Of a DNA stretch of 64,000 bases, positions 34,042 through 43,195 are shown in pieces. The stretch spans positions 1-64,000 of the forward strand of contig JAYNHH010000012.1 of NCBI GenBank assembly GCA_038107835.1, written 5' to 3'. The DNA comes from MED-G116 sp038107835 (GTDB lineage: Bacteria; Pseudomonadota; Alphaproteobacteria; Puniceispirillales; Puniceispirillaceae). The notes under the pieces were generated by a model, which was given only the letters and a program-made list of their open reading frames with translations, had not been told where the DNA came from and made no database searches. Position numbers and translations under genes: made by a program. How positions within the stretch are numbered: position 1 is the first letter of the stretch; each line of letters starts with the position of its first letter.

Positions 34042-34684
34042 CGCCCGGCGCACCCTCCTGCCAGGGGCTGTATTTCCGCATGATCGCGGCAAAGCGAGGC
34101 GAGTTGAGAAAATCTGCAAGCCAGCGGTGGAGATGTGGCCAGGGCTGCGCGTCAAACCAGTCGGGATCGGCAATGCGGAACTGGCGAACAAAGGGCAGGC
34201 TGGCAAAATCGAGAAGCCCCGGATGCGCCCCCGACAGCGCCGGCTGGCCGGCCAGCAGCTGTTCAAAACCAGCAAGGGTGGCGGCACCACTGCGGCGATG
34301 TGCAAGCGCTTCGTCCGGATCGAAGCGGCTGGCATATTTATAGCGGTCAAGATGCGTCTTGAACGGCCCATCAAGCCGCTCGAAAAACGCCTCGACATGA
34401 TCCCTGTCGGCATGAACGGGCGCAAGCCAACCATCCGGGTCACGCTGATCGAGTGCCCAGAACATGATGTCGCGGCTCTGGTCGATCACCCGGCCTCCGG
34501 CACATTGCAGAACCGGAACCGTGGCCTTGGCCGAGGCTGCCAGAAAGGCCGCCGGCTTGTCACGCAGCAGAATCTCGCGCAGCTCGACCGCAATGCCGGC
34601 AGCCGCAATCGCAAGCCGTGCCCGCATCGCATAGGGGCAGCGGCGAAAACTCCAGAGGATTGGGAGGGGTGATGTCTGGTTCAT
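34019..34684 (-). CDS. Glutathione S-transferase family protein
   Basis: A 221-aa GST-fold protein. It has an N-terminal thioredoxin-like domain with RRCPYAMRARLAIAAAGI (a CPYA motif), KATVPVLQ and DQSRDIMFWALD, then a helical C-terminal domain. The CPYA cysteine places it nearer the omega/beta or glutaredoxin-like GSTs than serine or tyrosine types. It lies 28 bp after the FMN split-barrel gene in the same direction. The substrate is unknown. Confidence 0.85.
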   Translation of the reverse strand: MNQTSPLPILWSFRRCPYAMRARLAIAAAGIAVELREILLRDKPAAFLAASAKATVPVLQCAGGRVIDQSRDIMFWALDQRDPDGWLAPVHADRDHVEAFFERLDGPFKTHLDRYKYASRFDPDEALAHRRSGAATLAGFEQLLAGQPALSGAHPGLLDFASLPFVRQFRIADPDWFDAQPWPHLHRWLADFLNSPRFAAIMRKYSPWQEGAPGVSFPSDP

Positions 34685-34712
34685 GTCAACTGTGCCATCA
34701 TCTCGCCGGCCA

Positions 34713-35213
34713 TCAGCTGTTTTTCAGATGTTCGGTAATGGTGAAATCCGCGCCCTCGACACGGTAGGCGCGGGCAAACCCGGTGACAAGCACACCGCTG
34801 CGGGGCCGCAGGCGCAGCATGTGAAAATCGGTAAAATCGCGGATCACCCCCATGGTCGGCCCATGCGCCGCGGCAAAGGCATCGCATAGCGGTGCAAACA
34901 GCGCGTCCTGCCGGGCAATCTCGTCAATATCAGCGTCGAATTTAAGCCGCACCCGCGCCCAGATATTCTGCGCCGCCTGTTCGTCCTCGATCAGCAGAAA
35001 CTGCCCCTGCCCGCGCGCCAGCACCGCACGCACATGCGCCGACAGACGGCTTGGATAGATGAACAGGGCGTCCCCGTGCCGGATAAAGGGCGTGACCCCC
35101 ATTTCCGGCTGGTCGGACTCGCCACGCGCAGTGAGCAAAATCGTTTTCTGGGCAAGAAGCCGGTCGCGCTGGCGCTGCAGGGTTGCCAATTCAGATTCTT
35201 CCATCACGCTCAT
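34713..35213 (-). CDS. HugZ/pyridoxamine-5'-phosphate-oxidase-like FMN split-barrel protein
   Basis: A protein of about 166 aa with a PNPOx-like barrel (ILLTARGESDQPEMGVTPFI, ALFIYPSRLSAHVRAVLARGQGQFLLIED). A HugZ-like C-terminal part follows (DFTDFHMLRLRPRSGVLVTGFARAYRVEG). HugZ proteins degrade or bind heme, but the family is broad. No heme-uptake genes are near. The start is uncertain: ATG 35213 is used, and 35204 and 35249 are also in frame. Confidence 0.75.
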   Translation of the reverse strand: MSVMEESELATLQRQRDRLLAQKTILLTARGESDQPEMGVTPFIRHGDALFIYPSRLSAHVRAVLARGQGQFLLIEDEQAAQNIWARVRLKFDADIDEIARQDALFAPLCDAFAAAHGPTMGVIRDFTDFHMLRLRPRSGVLVTGFARAYRVEGADFTITEHLKNS

Positions 35214-35356
35214 GTCCCAAAAGGATGCAGAAAGCCAGTTCACCGGCAAGGCTTGTGAAGTGACCAGACCACCTACATATTGTCAGGAGCGCACCATTAT
35301 CAAGACGTCAGCCTGCCAGACCACGCCAAATGCCGGTCCGGCGATCAGGAGAGCGA

Positions 35357-35995
35357 ATGAGCAGCCAGATTTCAGCCAGCCCGGAGAGCCTGCGGATCGA
35401 GATTTTCGCCGATGTCATCTGTCCGTGGTGCTATATCGGCAAGAAACGGCTTGATGCGGCGTTAGCGCAGCGCCCGCACATCACGCCGCGAATTGTCTGG
35501 CGGACATTTCTGCTGAACCCCACAATGCCCGCGGAAGGCATGCACCGCGCCGCCTATCTGGCGGCAAAATTCGGCCATTCCGCCGCCGCCGTCTATGGCC
35601 GCATTGCCGCCGCCGGGCTGGACAGCGGTATCCGTTTCAATTTCGATGCGATCAAACGCACGCCAGACAGCCGCAAGGCGCAGAAAATGCTGCTGGTCGC
35701 CGGCGGAGATACCAACCGGCTGTCAGAGGAGCTGTATCACGCCTATTTTCTGGCTGGCCGGGATATCGGCGATCTGCAGGTGCTGGACGAGATTGCCGCC
35801 GAGATCGGGCGCCCGGACCTGATTGAGGCGCTGGACAATGTGGCGGTACAGCGCCAGCTGGAAACCGACATCGCCAGGGCGCATCAGCTCAATCTCGATG
35901 GCGTTCCCTATTTTGTCTTTGGCGAGGCCTATGCCATTGCGGGGGCGCATATGCCCGAACATCTGATCCCGGCAATTGACGCGGCCACCGCCTGA
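35357..35995 (+). CDS. FrnE-like DsbA-family oxidoreductase
   Basis: A 212-aa cytoplasmic thioredoxin-fold protein with the redox motif CPWC in FADVICPWCYIGKKRL, the FLLNPTMPAEGM loop and the cis-proline region LDGVPYFVFGEAYAIAGAHMPE. FrnE relatives act as disulfide oxidoreductases or isomerases in stress tolerance. AGGAG precedes the ATG. Its TGA directly abuts the TGA of mfd on the other strand (the six bases TGATCA). Confidence 0.87.
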   Translation: MSSQISASPESLRIEIFADVICPWCYIGKKRLDAALAQRPHITPRIVWRTFLLNPTMPAEGMHRAAYLAAKFGHSAAAVYGRIAAAGLDSGIRFNFDAIKRTPDSRKAQKMLLVAGGDTNRLSEELYHAYFLAGRDIGDLQVLDEIAAEIGRPDLIEALDNVAVQRQLETDIARAHQLNLDGVPYFVFGEAYAIAGAHMPEHLIPAIDAATA

Positions 35996-38900
35996 TCAGG
36001 CCAGCAGCGCGACCATTTCGCCAAGCAGTTCGGTGCAGATCTGCGGCCGCAGATCCGGGGCCGGCAACGTCTGTTTGACGATCAGCTTGTGATCGGCACG
36101 CAGCTGAACACGGCCACCCTGACCGGCAATCCAGCCAATCAGCTGGTCCGGCCTCGCGAATTGGTTGTCGCGGAAACCGATGGCAAGCCCCTTGGGTCCC
36201 GCGTCGATCTTTTCGACATTCGCCAGCTTGCAGAGCTGTTTGAGGGCGATGATGGCGAACAGGTTGCGGACCGAGGCCGGCAATGTGCCAAACCGGTCAA
36301 CCAGCTCGGCAAGCAGCATGTCAGTGTCTTCCTCGCTGGCAAGGTTGGCAATCCGGCGATAGAGCGAGAGCCGGACCGACAGGTCAGTGACATAGGATTC
36401 GGGAATCCGCACCTCCAGCCCGAGATTGATCTGCGGTGTCCATTCAAGCGCTGCCTCGCCATCACCGTCCCCGCCGCCGCCAGCACGCGCGGCATCGACC
36501 GCCTGGCGCAGCATTTCCTGATACAGCTCAACGCCAACCTCGCGGACATGCCCGGATTGTTCATCACCAAGCAGATTGCCCGCCCCCCGGATGTCCATGT
36601 CATAGGAGGCCAGGGTGAAGCCGGCACCCAGTGTGTCGAGAGTCTGCATCACCTCAAGCCGGCGCCGCGCCTGTGGCGTGAGCAGCCGGTTCGGATCCGA
36701 GGTCAGATAGGCATAGGCGCGCTGGCGCCCCCGGCCGACGCGGCCACGCAGCTGATAGAGCTGTGAGAGGCCGAACATATCGGCGCGGTGAATGATCATG
36801 GTGTTGGCAGAGGGAATGTCGATGCCGGATTCGACGATGTTGGTGGAGAGCAGGATATCCGCCTCACCATCGGCAAAGCGCGTCATCACATCATCAAGCT
36901 CGTTCGCCGCCATCCGGCCATGCGCCGAGAGAATGCGCGCCTCGGGAGCCAGTTTTGTCACCCGGTCAAAGACGCGCTGCAGATCATCAATGCGCGGACA
37001 GACGCAGAAAATCTGGCCGCCACGGAACATCTCACGCTGGATTGCCTCGCGCAGGACAACGCCATCCCAGGGGCCGACAAAGGTGCGCACGGCCAGCCGG
37101 TCAACCGGCGGCGTGGCGATGAGTGACATCTCACGAACCCCGGACAATGCCATCTGCAGGGTGCGGGGAATTGGTGTCGCCGAGAGCGTGACAACATGGA
37201 TATCACCTCGCAGTTCCTTCAACCGTTCTTTCTGGCCAACGCCGAAATGCTGTTCCTCATCGACGATCAACAGCCCGAGATTGTTGAATTTGATGGATTT
37301 TGCCAGCAGCGCATGCGTGCCGATGACGATCTGCACATCGCCGGTTTCAAGGTCGGCCCTGATCTGTTTGGCGGTGGCGGTCGGTGTCATTCGCGACAAC
37401 ACACCGATCTTTACCGGAAACCCGCCAAAACGCTCGGTAAAGACGCGGCCATGCTGGCGCGCAAGCAGTGTTGTTGGGGCAACCAGCGCCACCTGATAGC
37501 CCGACATGGCGGCAATGAAAGCGGCCCGCAGCGCCACCTCGGTCTTGCCAAAGCCCACATCGCCGCAGATCAGCCGGTCCGTCGCCCGCCCCGACGCCAG
37601 ATCGCCGACAACATCGGCAATGGCATTGATCTGGTCCTCGGTCTCGACAAAACCGAAACGGTCACAGAACTCGGCATAGGGTCCGTCCTCGATTGACAGC
37701 GGCTCGGCAGTGGCTGTCTGGCGCTGCGCCGCGATCTTGATCAACTGTTCGGCCATGATCCGCACGCGGCCCTTGATCCGGGCGACACGTGCCTGCCAGG
37801 CGGCACCGCCAAGACGGTCAAGCTGCGCATCGCTGCCGGCATTGCCATAGCGCGAGAGCATCTCGATATTCTCGACCGGCAGATAGAGCCTGTCACCACC
37901 AGCATAGATCAGTTGCAGGCAGTCATGCGCGCCACCAGAGGAATTGATGATCACCAGCCCCTCATAGCGGCCAATGCCATGTTCGGCATGGACGACAAGA
38001 TCACCGGTCTCAAGCGAGCTGACCTCGCGCAGGAAATCATCCCCGCGGGCACGCTTTGCCTCGGGGCGTGAGAGACGCTGACCAAAAATATCGGTTTCAC
38101 TGATCAGCAGCAGATTGTCGGTCTGAAATCCGGTTTCCAGCCCCCACTGCATGAGAAAGACACCCGGGCCGGCAATCACGTCTGGCCGGTCAATGGTGGT
38201 GAGGCCGCCGGCACCCAGATGCGATGTGAGCAGATCCTCAAGCCGCGCTGCCGCACCCTCGCCCGAGACGGTCAGCAGAATCGGCCGGTTGGCAGCGTCG
38301 CGTTCGGCAAGAATCGCCTCTGCAACCTCCGCGATGGCGCTGGTTCCCGCGGCGCGCGAACGGGCAAAAACAAGGCCGGCACGCCCGCCAGCATCGCTGG
38401 TCGCGGCCGCATCGGGGCTGGCAGGGGCGAATCGATAGAGCCGGCAGGCAGACGCCAGCAGCTGGTCCGCCTCATCGCGGCCAAGATAGAGCTGATCGGC
38501 GGAAAGAGGACGGTAGGGTGAGCTGCCCTCCTCGGCGTCGTTCTCACGCCGGGCCGCGTGGAAATCCATGATCTGATCAAAGCGGGCGGCAATCGCAGCA
38601 TCGGCCTCGTGATCGAGATAGATGTGCCAGTCCGGGCAATAGTCAGACACAGTGTGCAGATTGGCATGGAACAGCGGCAGCCAATGTTCCATTCCCGGGT
38701 GCATGCGCCCGGCAGACACCGATTCATACAGGCTGTCACGGCTGGCCTGCGCCCCGAATGTGACAAGATAGCCGCTGCGAAAACTCTCGATGGTCTCGGC
38801 ATCAAGCTGGAATTCGGCGACAGGCCGCAGCGTCATTTGCGGGCATTTTTCACCACCCCGCTGGCTGGCGGCATCGAAACTGCGGATCGTTTCAAGCTCA

Positions 38901-39472
38901 TCACCGAAAAAATCAAGCCTGACAGGTGTCGGACTGCCAGGTGGAAAGATATCAACAATGCCGCCACGAACGGCAAATTCACCAGTCTCACGGACGGTAT
39001 CCGTGCGCAGATAGTTGAGGTTGCCAAGAAAGGATGCCAGGCCAGCAGGGCCAATCTCATCGCCGGGCGACAGGCTGAGCGCCGAGTCGGCGAGGTAGGT
39101 CTGCGGCGGCACCCGCTGGATGAAGGCATTGACCGTGGTCAGCAGCACCGTCGGCGCAACCGGCCTGTCAGCATCGGCGCGCTGCAACAGCGAGAGCAGG
39201 CGTGCCAGCGTTTCAATGCGCTGGCCAACAAGACTGCCCTGTGGCGAGAGACGGTCAAAGGGCAGACAATCCCAGGCAGGCAGTACCAGCAGCTCTGCCT
39301 GCGGCACCAGCAGCGACAGCGCATCGCGCATCGCCATCATCCGCAGATCATCACGGGCGACATAGACAAGCGGCCACCCCGCAATGACGCGATCGGCAAG
39401 GGCAAGCATATTGGCGCCATCCGGACAGCCCCAAATCTGGCCTGAAAATTCAATTTTATTGATAAATTTCAT
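35996..39472 (-). CDS. mfd: Transcription-repair coupling factor Mfd
   Basis: The 1158-aa protein is full length for Mfd, which displaces stalled RNA polymerase and recruits UvrA. The order is a UvrB-like N-terminal part (about 1-400; LPAWDCLPFDRLSPQ, DIFPPGSPTPVRLDFFGDE), an RNA-polymerase-interaction domain near 480-550 (GDLVVHAEHGIGRYEGL), and two helicase lobes with Walker A GDVGFGKTEVALRAAF, DEEQHFG, SATPIPRT and the motif VI region QLRGRVGRG. A C-terminal TRCF domain completes it. The start MKFINKIEF is close to sdhE upstream (13 bp), so the two are likely co-transcribed. Confidence 0.97.
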   Translation of the reverse strand: MKFINKIEFSGQIWGCPDGANMLALADRVIAGWPLVYVARDDLRMMAMRDALSLLVPQAELLVLPAWDCLPFDRLSPQGSLVGQRIETLARLLSLLQRADADRPVAPTVLLTTVNAFIQRVPPQTYLADSALSLSPGDEIGPAGLASFLGNLNYLRTDTVRETGEFAVRGGIVDIFPPGSPTPVRLDFFGDELETIRSFDAASQRGGEKCPQMTLRPVAEFQLDAETIESFRSGYLVTFGAQASRDSLYESVSAGRMHPGMEHWLPLFHANLHTVSDYCPDWHIYLDHEADAAIAARFDQIMDFHAARRENDAEEGSSPYRPLSADQLYLGRDEADQLLASACRLYRFAPASPDAAATSDAGGRAGLVFARSRAAGTSAIAEVAEAILAERDAANRPILLTVSGEGAAARLEDLLTSHLGAGGLTTIDRPDVIAGPGVFLMQWGLETGFQTDNLLLISETDIFGQRLSRPEAKRARGDDFLREVSSLETGDLVVHAEHGIGRYEGLVIINSSGGAHDCLQLIYAGGDRLYLPVENIEMLSRYGNAGSDAQLDRLGGAAWQARVARIKGRVRIMAEQLIKIAAQRQTATAEPLSIEDGPYAEFCDRFGFVETEDQINAIADVVGDLASGRATDRLICGDVGFGKTEVALRAAFIAAMSGYQVALVAPTTLLARQHGRVFTERFGGFPVKIGVLSRMTPTATAKQIRADLETGDVQIVIGTHALLAKSIKFNNLGLLIVDEEQHFGVGQKERLKELRGDIHVVTLSATPIPRTLQMALSGVREMSLIATPPVDRLAVRTFVGPWDGVVLREAIQREMFRGGQIFCVCPRIDDLQRVFDRVTKLAPEARILSAHGRMAANELDDVMTRFADGEADILLSTNIVESGIDIPSANTMIIHRADMFGLSQLYQLRGRVGRGRQRAYAYLTSDPNRLLTPQARRRLEVMQTLDTLGAGFTLASYDMDIRGAGNLLGDEQSGHVREVGVELYQEMLRQAVDAARAGGGGDGDGEAALEWTPQINLGLEVRIPESYVTDLSVRLSLYRRIANLASEEDTDMLLAELVDRFGTLPASVRNLFAIIALKQLCKLANVEKIDAGPKGLAIGFRDNQFARPDQLIGWIAGQGGRVQLRADHKLIVKQTLPAPDLRPQICTELLGEMVALLA

Positions 39473-39485
39473 ATCTCAGGAATGT

Positions 39486-39740
39486 TTATTCAAAGTTTTT
39501 AATCAAGTGAAAGACGTCTGTGTCATAGGATGCTGGCAGTGGCTCGCTTCCCATCACCCAGGCATGGATGCGGTCATCGCCAGCAGCCAGCAGCGCCTCG
39601 AAATCATCGAGCTGCCGGTCGGTAAGATCGGGAAGATGGGCCTTGGCAAAATGCCCAAGCAACAGGTCGGTTTCCTTCATGCCGGTATAGCTTGCCTGAT
39701 AGACAAGACGGCGAAGCCGGTTGGTTCTCTGTTCGTCCAC
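39486..39740 (-). CDS. sdhE: Succinate dehydrogenase flavinylation factor SdhE
   Basis: An 84-aa protein of the SdhE/CptB/SDHAF2 family, which helps attach FAD to the succinate dehydrogenase flavoprotein. The sequence NRLRRLVYQASYTGMKETDLLLGHFAKAHL fits the family, followed by the usual second half (DDFEALLAAGDDRIHAWVMG). The start is a GTG at 39740 with AGAGGG upstream. The family RGxxE motif reads TGMKE here, so the arginine is replaced by threonine. It is encoded just upstream of mfd and near recG, a conserved alphaproteobacterial arrangement. Confidence 0.88.
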   Translation of the reverse strand: MDEQRTNRLRRLVYQASYTGMKETDLLLGHFAKAHLPDLTDRQLDDFEALLAAGDDRIHAWVMGSEPLPASYDTDVFHLIKNFE

Positions 39741-40041
39741 GACCGCCCTCTTGTCCCGTCCTGTCCTGTCATGAAGCGCTGTCGCCCCCGGGGGTGAGGC
39801 AGCGCTGCACGGCGCCTGACTGCAATATGGGGATTTACCCGGCCAAAGCAAGCAGAACAGTGTACCGCAGGCGGATCTATCTGCGTTTCGGGTGATTGTT
39901 ATTTTGCATCACCGCCGCCTTTCCTGCTATTTTTGATCAGTGGCGTCCACGCCCCCTTGCCGGTGGCAGAAGCCCGGCAAAGACGCAACAGAGACGCGGA
40001 ACAGACGCAAAATCACGGCACGAGAGCAGGCAGCACAGCCA
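39741..40041. other. Intergenic region between divergent sdhE and recG
   Basis: About 300 bp hold the promoters of two divergent genes. The sdhE-proximal side contains a strong inverted repeat (39775-39806, own entry) and a CTGTC-rich run. The recG side is GC-moderate with a T-rich stretch near 39927. No additional gene is recognised; a reading frame that extends recG to 39940 is not supported as coding. Confidence 0.6.
39775..39806. promoter_or_regulatory. Inverted repeat in the sdhE leader
   Basis: AGCGCTG (39775-39781) pairs with CAGCGCT (39800-39806), enclosing a second palindrome CCCCGGGG. It lies 35 bp upstream of the sdhE GTG and could form a stable hairpin in the leader RNA or act as an operator. 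No U-run follows on either strand, so it is not a standard terminator. Confidence 0.55.
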
Positions 40042-42153
40042 ATGCAGGCAATGCATCCAAAACGACCCCAGGAGATTTTCCCGCTGTTTGCGGCGACGAC
40101 GGCGCTGCCAGGCGTTGGGGCAAAACTGGCTGGCATTCTGGAAAAGCGGATTGGCACGCATGTGATTGATGTTCTGCGACATCTGCCCATTGGCCTGATT
40201 GACCGCAGCGCCCGGCCAGCGCTGGATGAGGTCGCCGATGGCGCGGTGGCAACCTTTGACGTACTGGTGATCAAGCATGACCAGCCGCCGCGTGGGGTGC
40301 GCCGCCCGTGGCGTGTGCTATGCGAGAATGAGACGGGCCAGCTGGAGCTGGTGTTCTTTCATGCCCGTGATGACTATATCATGCGGCTGCTGCCGGTTGG
40401 GGAACGCCGGCTTGTCAGTGGCCGTGCCGAGCATTTTCAGGGCCGCGTCCAGATGGCGCATCCCGATCATGTCATCAAGCTCGGCGAAGCGGCGACGATG
40501 CCGGTCTTTGAACCGGTCTATCCGCTGACCGCAGGATTGACGCCAAAGGTGCTGCGCCGCGCGATCATGGGGGCGCTGGACCGGGTGCCAGTTCTGGCTG
40601 AATGGATCCCGGAGACGATCATCGAGCAGACGGAGTGGCCGGGCTTTGATGCCGCCCTGCGCAAAGTACACAATCCGGAAAGCGCAGCTGATCTGGAGCC
40701 AACGCATCCGGCCCGGGCGCGGCTTGCCTTTGACGAATTGCTGGCGAACCAGCTGGCGCTCTCGATGGTCCGCCACCGCGCCAGCGACAGCACGCCCGGA
40801 CGCTGCTTTGCCGGCACGGGCGAGCTCACAGGTGCGCTGCGTGCAGCGTTGCCGTTCAGCCTGACAGGCGCCCAGGATCGCGCCATCACCGAAATTAGCG
40901 AGGATCAGGGCGGCGAGACACGGATGCTGCGGATGCTGCAGGGCGATGTCGGGTCGGGCAAGACGCTGGTGGCGCTGATGGCGATGCTGCGAACGGTTGA
41001 AAGCGGCGCGCAGGCGGCGCTGCTGGCCCCGACCGAGGTGTTGGCACGCCAGCACCACAGGACGATCAACAGCCTGCTGGCACCACTTGGCCAGGAGGCG
41101 GCGCTGCTGCTTGGCAAGGGGCGCGGCACTGCAGGTGCTGGCGGCAAACGCAGCGAGATTGCCAGTGGGCTTGCCAGCGGCGGGATTTCACTGGTCGTGG
41201 GAACACATGCGCTGCTGTCCGAGGATGTGCAGTTTGCCAATCTCGGCCTTGCCGTCGTTGACGAGCAGCACCGCTTTGGCGTGCGCCAGCGGATCATCCT
41301 TGGCCAGAAAGGCACCGGCGTCGATGTGATCGTGATGACGGCAACGCCAATCCCGCGCTCGCTGGCGATGACCGCCTATGGCGATCTTGATCATTCCCGC
41401 CTTGATGAGAAGCCGGCTGGCCGCCTGCCCATCGACACAAGGGTGATGCCGGATGACCGGCTGGGTGACGTGATCACCGGCCTTGGCCGGGCGCTTGCGG
41501 CTGGCAAGCGCGCCTATTGGATCTGCCCCCTCGTCGAGGAGTCGGACAAGATTGACATCACCGCCGCACAGGACCGGCATGCCAGCCTTGTGCGCGCCCT
41601 GCCCGATCAGCAGGTGGCGCTGGCCCATGGCAGGATGAAGGCCGAGGAGCGCGACGCGGCGATGACCGCCTTTCGCGATGGCAGTGCCCAGCTGCTGGTC
41701 GCCACAACAGTTGTCGAGGTCGGCGTCGATGTGCCGGAGGCCAGCATCATCGTGATCGAACATGCCGAACGCTTTGGACTGGCCCAGCTGCATCAGCTGC
41801 GCGGCCGGGTTGGCCGCAGCGACGCGCAATCCTCCTGTCTGCTGGTCTATCATGGGCCAATGTCGGAAACGGCGAGCCGCCGCCTTGCGGTGATGCGTGA
41901 GACGAATGACGGGTTTGTAATCGCCGAGGAGGATCTGGAGCTGCGCGGCCCGGGTGAATTTCTGGGTCAGCGGCAATCAGGCGTTCCCGAATTCGTTCTG
42001 GCCAACCTGTCGGCGCATCGCGATCTGCTGTCACTCGCCAGAAGCGAGGCGCAGCGCATGCTGGCAGCCGGCGACGCAGCGGCAGCGCATCGCGACATGC
42101 TGCTCAGCCTGTTTGAACGCGATGAGGCGGTGCGCTTTCTGGCGTCAGGCTAG
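40042..42153 (+). CDS. recG: ATP-dependent DNA helicase RecG
   Basis: RecG regresses stalled replication forks and processes branched DNA. The product of about 703 aa has the N-terminal wedge/OB domain (GQLELVFFHARDDYIMRLLP, GRAEHFQGRVQMAHPDHV), then helicase motifs: TGAQDRAI, GDVGSGKTLVALMA, APTEVLARQH, DEQHRFGVRQR, TATPIPRSLAM, VEVGVDVPEA and HQLRGRVGRSD. A RecG-type C-terminal block (DLELRGPGEFLGQRQSG) follows. ATG 40042 (or 40051) fits the family start. It is convergent with the DUF502 gene 14 bp away. Confidence 0.96.
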   Translation: MQAMHPKRPQEIFPLFAATTALPGVGAKLAGILEKRIGTHVIDVLRHLPIGLIDRSARPALDEVADGAVATFDVLVIKHDQPPRGVRRPWRVLCENETGQLELVFFHARDDYIMRLLPVGERRLVSGRAEHFQGRVQMAHPDHVIKLGEAATMPVFEPVYPLTAGLTPKVLRRAIMGALDRVPVLAEWIPETIIEQTEWPGFDAALRKVHNPESAADLEPTHPARARLAFDELLANQLALSMVRHRASDSTPGRCFAGTGELTGALRAALPFSLTGAQDRAITEISEDQGGETRMLRMLQGDVGSGKTLVALMAMLRTVESGAQAALLAPTEVLARQHHRTINSLLAPLGQEAALLLGKGRGTAGAGGKRSEIASGLASGGISLVVGTHALLSEDVQFANLGLAVVDEQHRFGVRQRIILGQKGTGVDVIVMTATPIPRSLAMTAYGDLDHSRLDEKPAGRLPIDTRVMPDDRLGDVITGLGRALAAGKRAYWICPLVEESDKIDITAAQDRHASLVRALPDQQVALAHGRMKAEERDAAMTAFRDGSAQLLVATTVVEVGVDVPEASIIVIEHAERFGLAQLHQLRGRVGRSDAQSSCLLVYHGPMSETASRRLAVMRETNDGFVIAEEDLELRGPGEFLGQRQSGVPEFVLANLSAHRDLLSLARSEAQRMLAAGDAAAAHRDMLLSLFERDEAVRFLASG

Positions 42154-42167
42154 ATTGGTTCCCGGTT

Positions 42168-43063
42168 TCAGCCTGCGGTGCTGGCCTTTTTGGCCGTTGC
42201 TTTTTTGGCTGTTGCTTTCCTGGCNNNNNNNNNNNNNNNNNNNNNNNNNNNNNNNNNNNNNNNNNNNNNNNNNNNNNNNNNNNNNNNNNNNNNNNNNNNN
42301 NNNNNNNNNNNNNNNNNNNNNNNNTGGCCGTTGCTTTTTTGGCTGTTGCTTTCCTGGCTGTTGTTTTCCCGGCGCTGGCCTTTTTGGCAGTATTCGCGGA
42401 TTTGCGGGCAATCGAGGCCTTGCCGGCATCAGGCGGGGTCACAATCCCGCCAGAGACAACCAGCTTCACCGCTTCCTCTACACTCATCTGCATGAAAATA
42501 ACCTCGGAACGCGGGCAGAACAGCAGAAAACCCGAGGTTGGGTTGGGCGTCGTCGGGACAAAGACATTGACCATATCGCTGTCGACAAGGCGGCGCACCT
42601 CGCCCTTGGTTCCGCCAGTGACAAAGCCGATAACCCACAGCTCCTTGCGTGGATATTCGACAAGGACAACCTCACGAAACGCGTCTGACTGGCTGGAGAT
42701 GATGGTTTCCAGAATCTGTTTGCTGGCCCCATAGATGGTGCGCACGACCGGCATCCGGTTGAGCAGTGATTCACCAAGCCGGATAATCCAGCGCCCGAGG
42801 AAACCCGCAGCAAGGGCACCGATCAGCGTGATCAGGATGACACCAATGACAAGCCCGACACCCGGGATCTGCAGCGTGTTCCAATCCTTCAGCACTGGCA
42901 GCAGGCTGACGACCTGCCCGTCAATCAGCTGGATTGCGGCCCAGGTGATATAGACAGTCAGCAGCACCGGTGCCGTCACCAGAATGCCGGTAAAGAACCA
43001 TGAGCGGATGCGGCCGAAAAGGCCGGGTTTACGCGTTACGCTGGTGTCACCAGTTGTTTTCAT
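42168..43063 (-). CDS. DUF502 membrane protein with Lys/Ala-rich repetitive tail, interrupted by a gap
   Basis: The conserved part (residues about 1-200) is a DUF502 protein. Two hydrophobic segments (ILVTAPVLLTVYITWAAIQ and LVIGVILITLIGALAAGFLG) are followed by a soluble domain with RTIYGASKQILETI, VEYPRKELWVIGF, VNVFVPTTPNPTSGF and SVEEAVKLVVSGG. The C terminus is a lysine/alanine repeat (ARKATAKKATA and similar), and 100 N lie inside it. The frame on both sides of the gap encodes the same repeat, and the real end reads KKASTAG then TGA at 42168. Because 100 is not a multiple of three, any translation through the N is wrong after that point. The tail resembles basic nucleic-acid- or polyanion-binding tails. 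Confidence 0.82.
42225..42324. other. Assembly gap of exactly 100 N inside a coding repeat
   Basis: A second 100-N placeholder. The 34 bases to its left (42191-42224) are identical to the 34 bases to its right (42325-42358), so the gap lies within a tandem coding repeat, or two contig ends overlap. The true length of the tail cannot be known from this sequence. Confidence 0.98.
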
Positions 43064-43195
43064 GCCACTGCCTTTGAACCTGTTGTCCTGTCACGGATAA
43101 GTCCGCGACCCCTTTATAAGCGCGAAACATAATTTTGGAAAATGGGAAATCGACAAAATCGTTGCGCGATCAGCGTACCGTTCTACACTGTCGCC

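Noticed and set aside
34019..35213. GST and HugZ-like genes as parts of the catabolic island
   Set aside because: They are separated from it by two DMT genes on the other strand and share no obvious substrate link. The HugZ-like protein is not a convincing flavin reductase for the LLM enzyme.
42104..42224. C terminus of the DUF502 protein ending in a Gln/Pro-rich sequence
   Set aside because: That frame arises only by reading straight through the 100-N gap. The other frame restores the Lys/Ala repeat seen on the far side and ends in KKASTAG.
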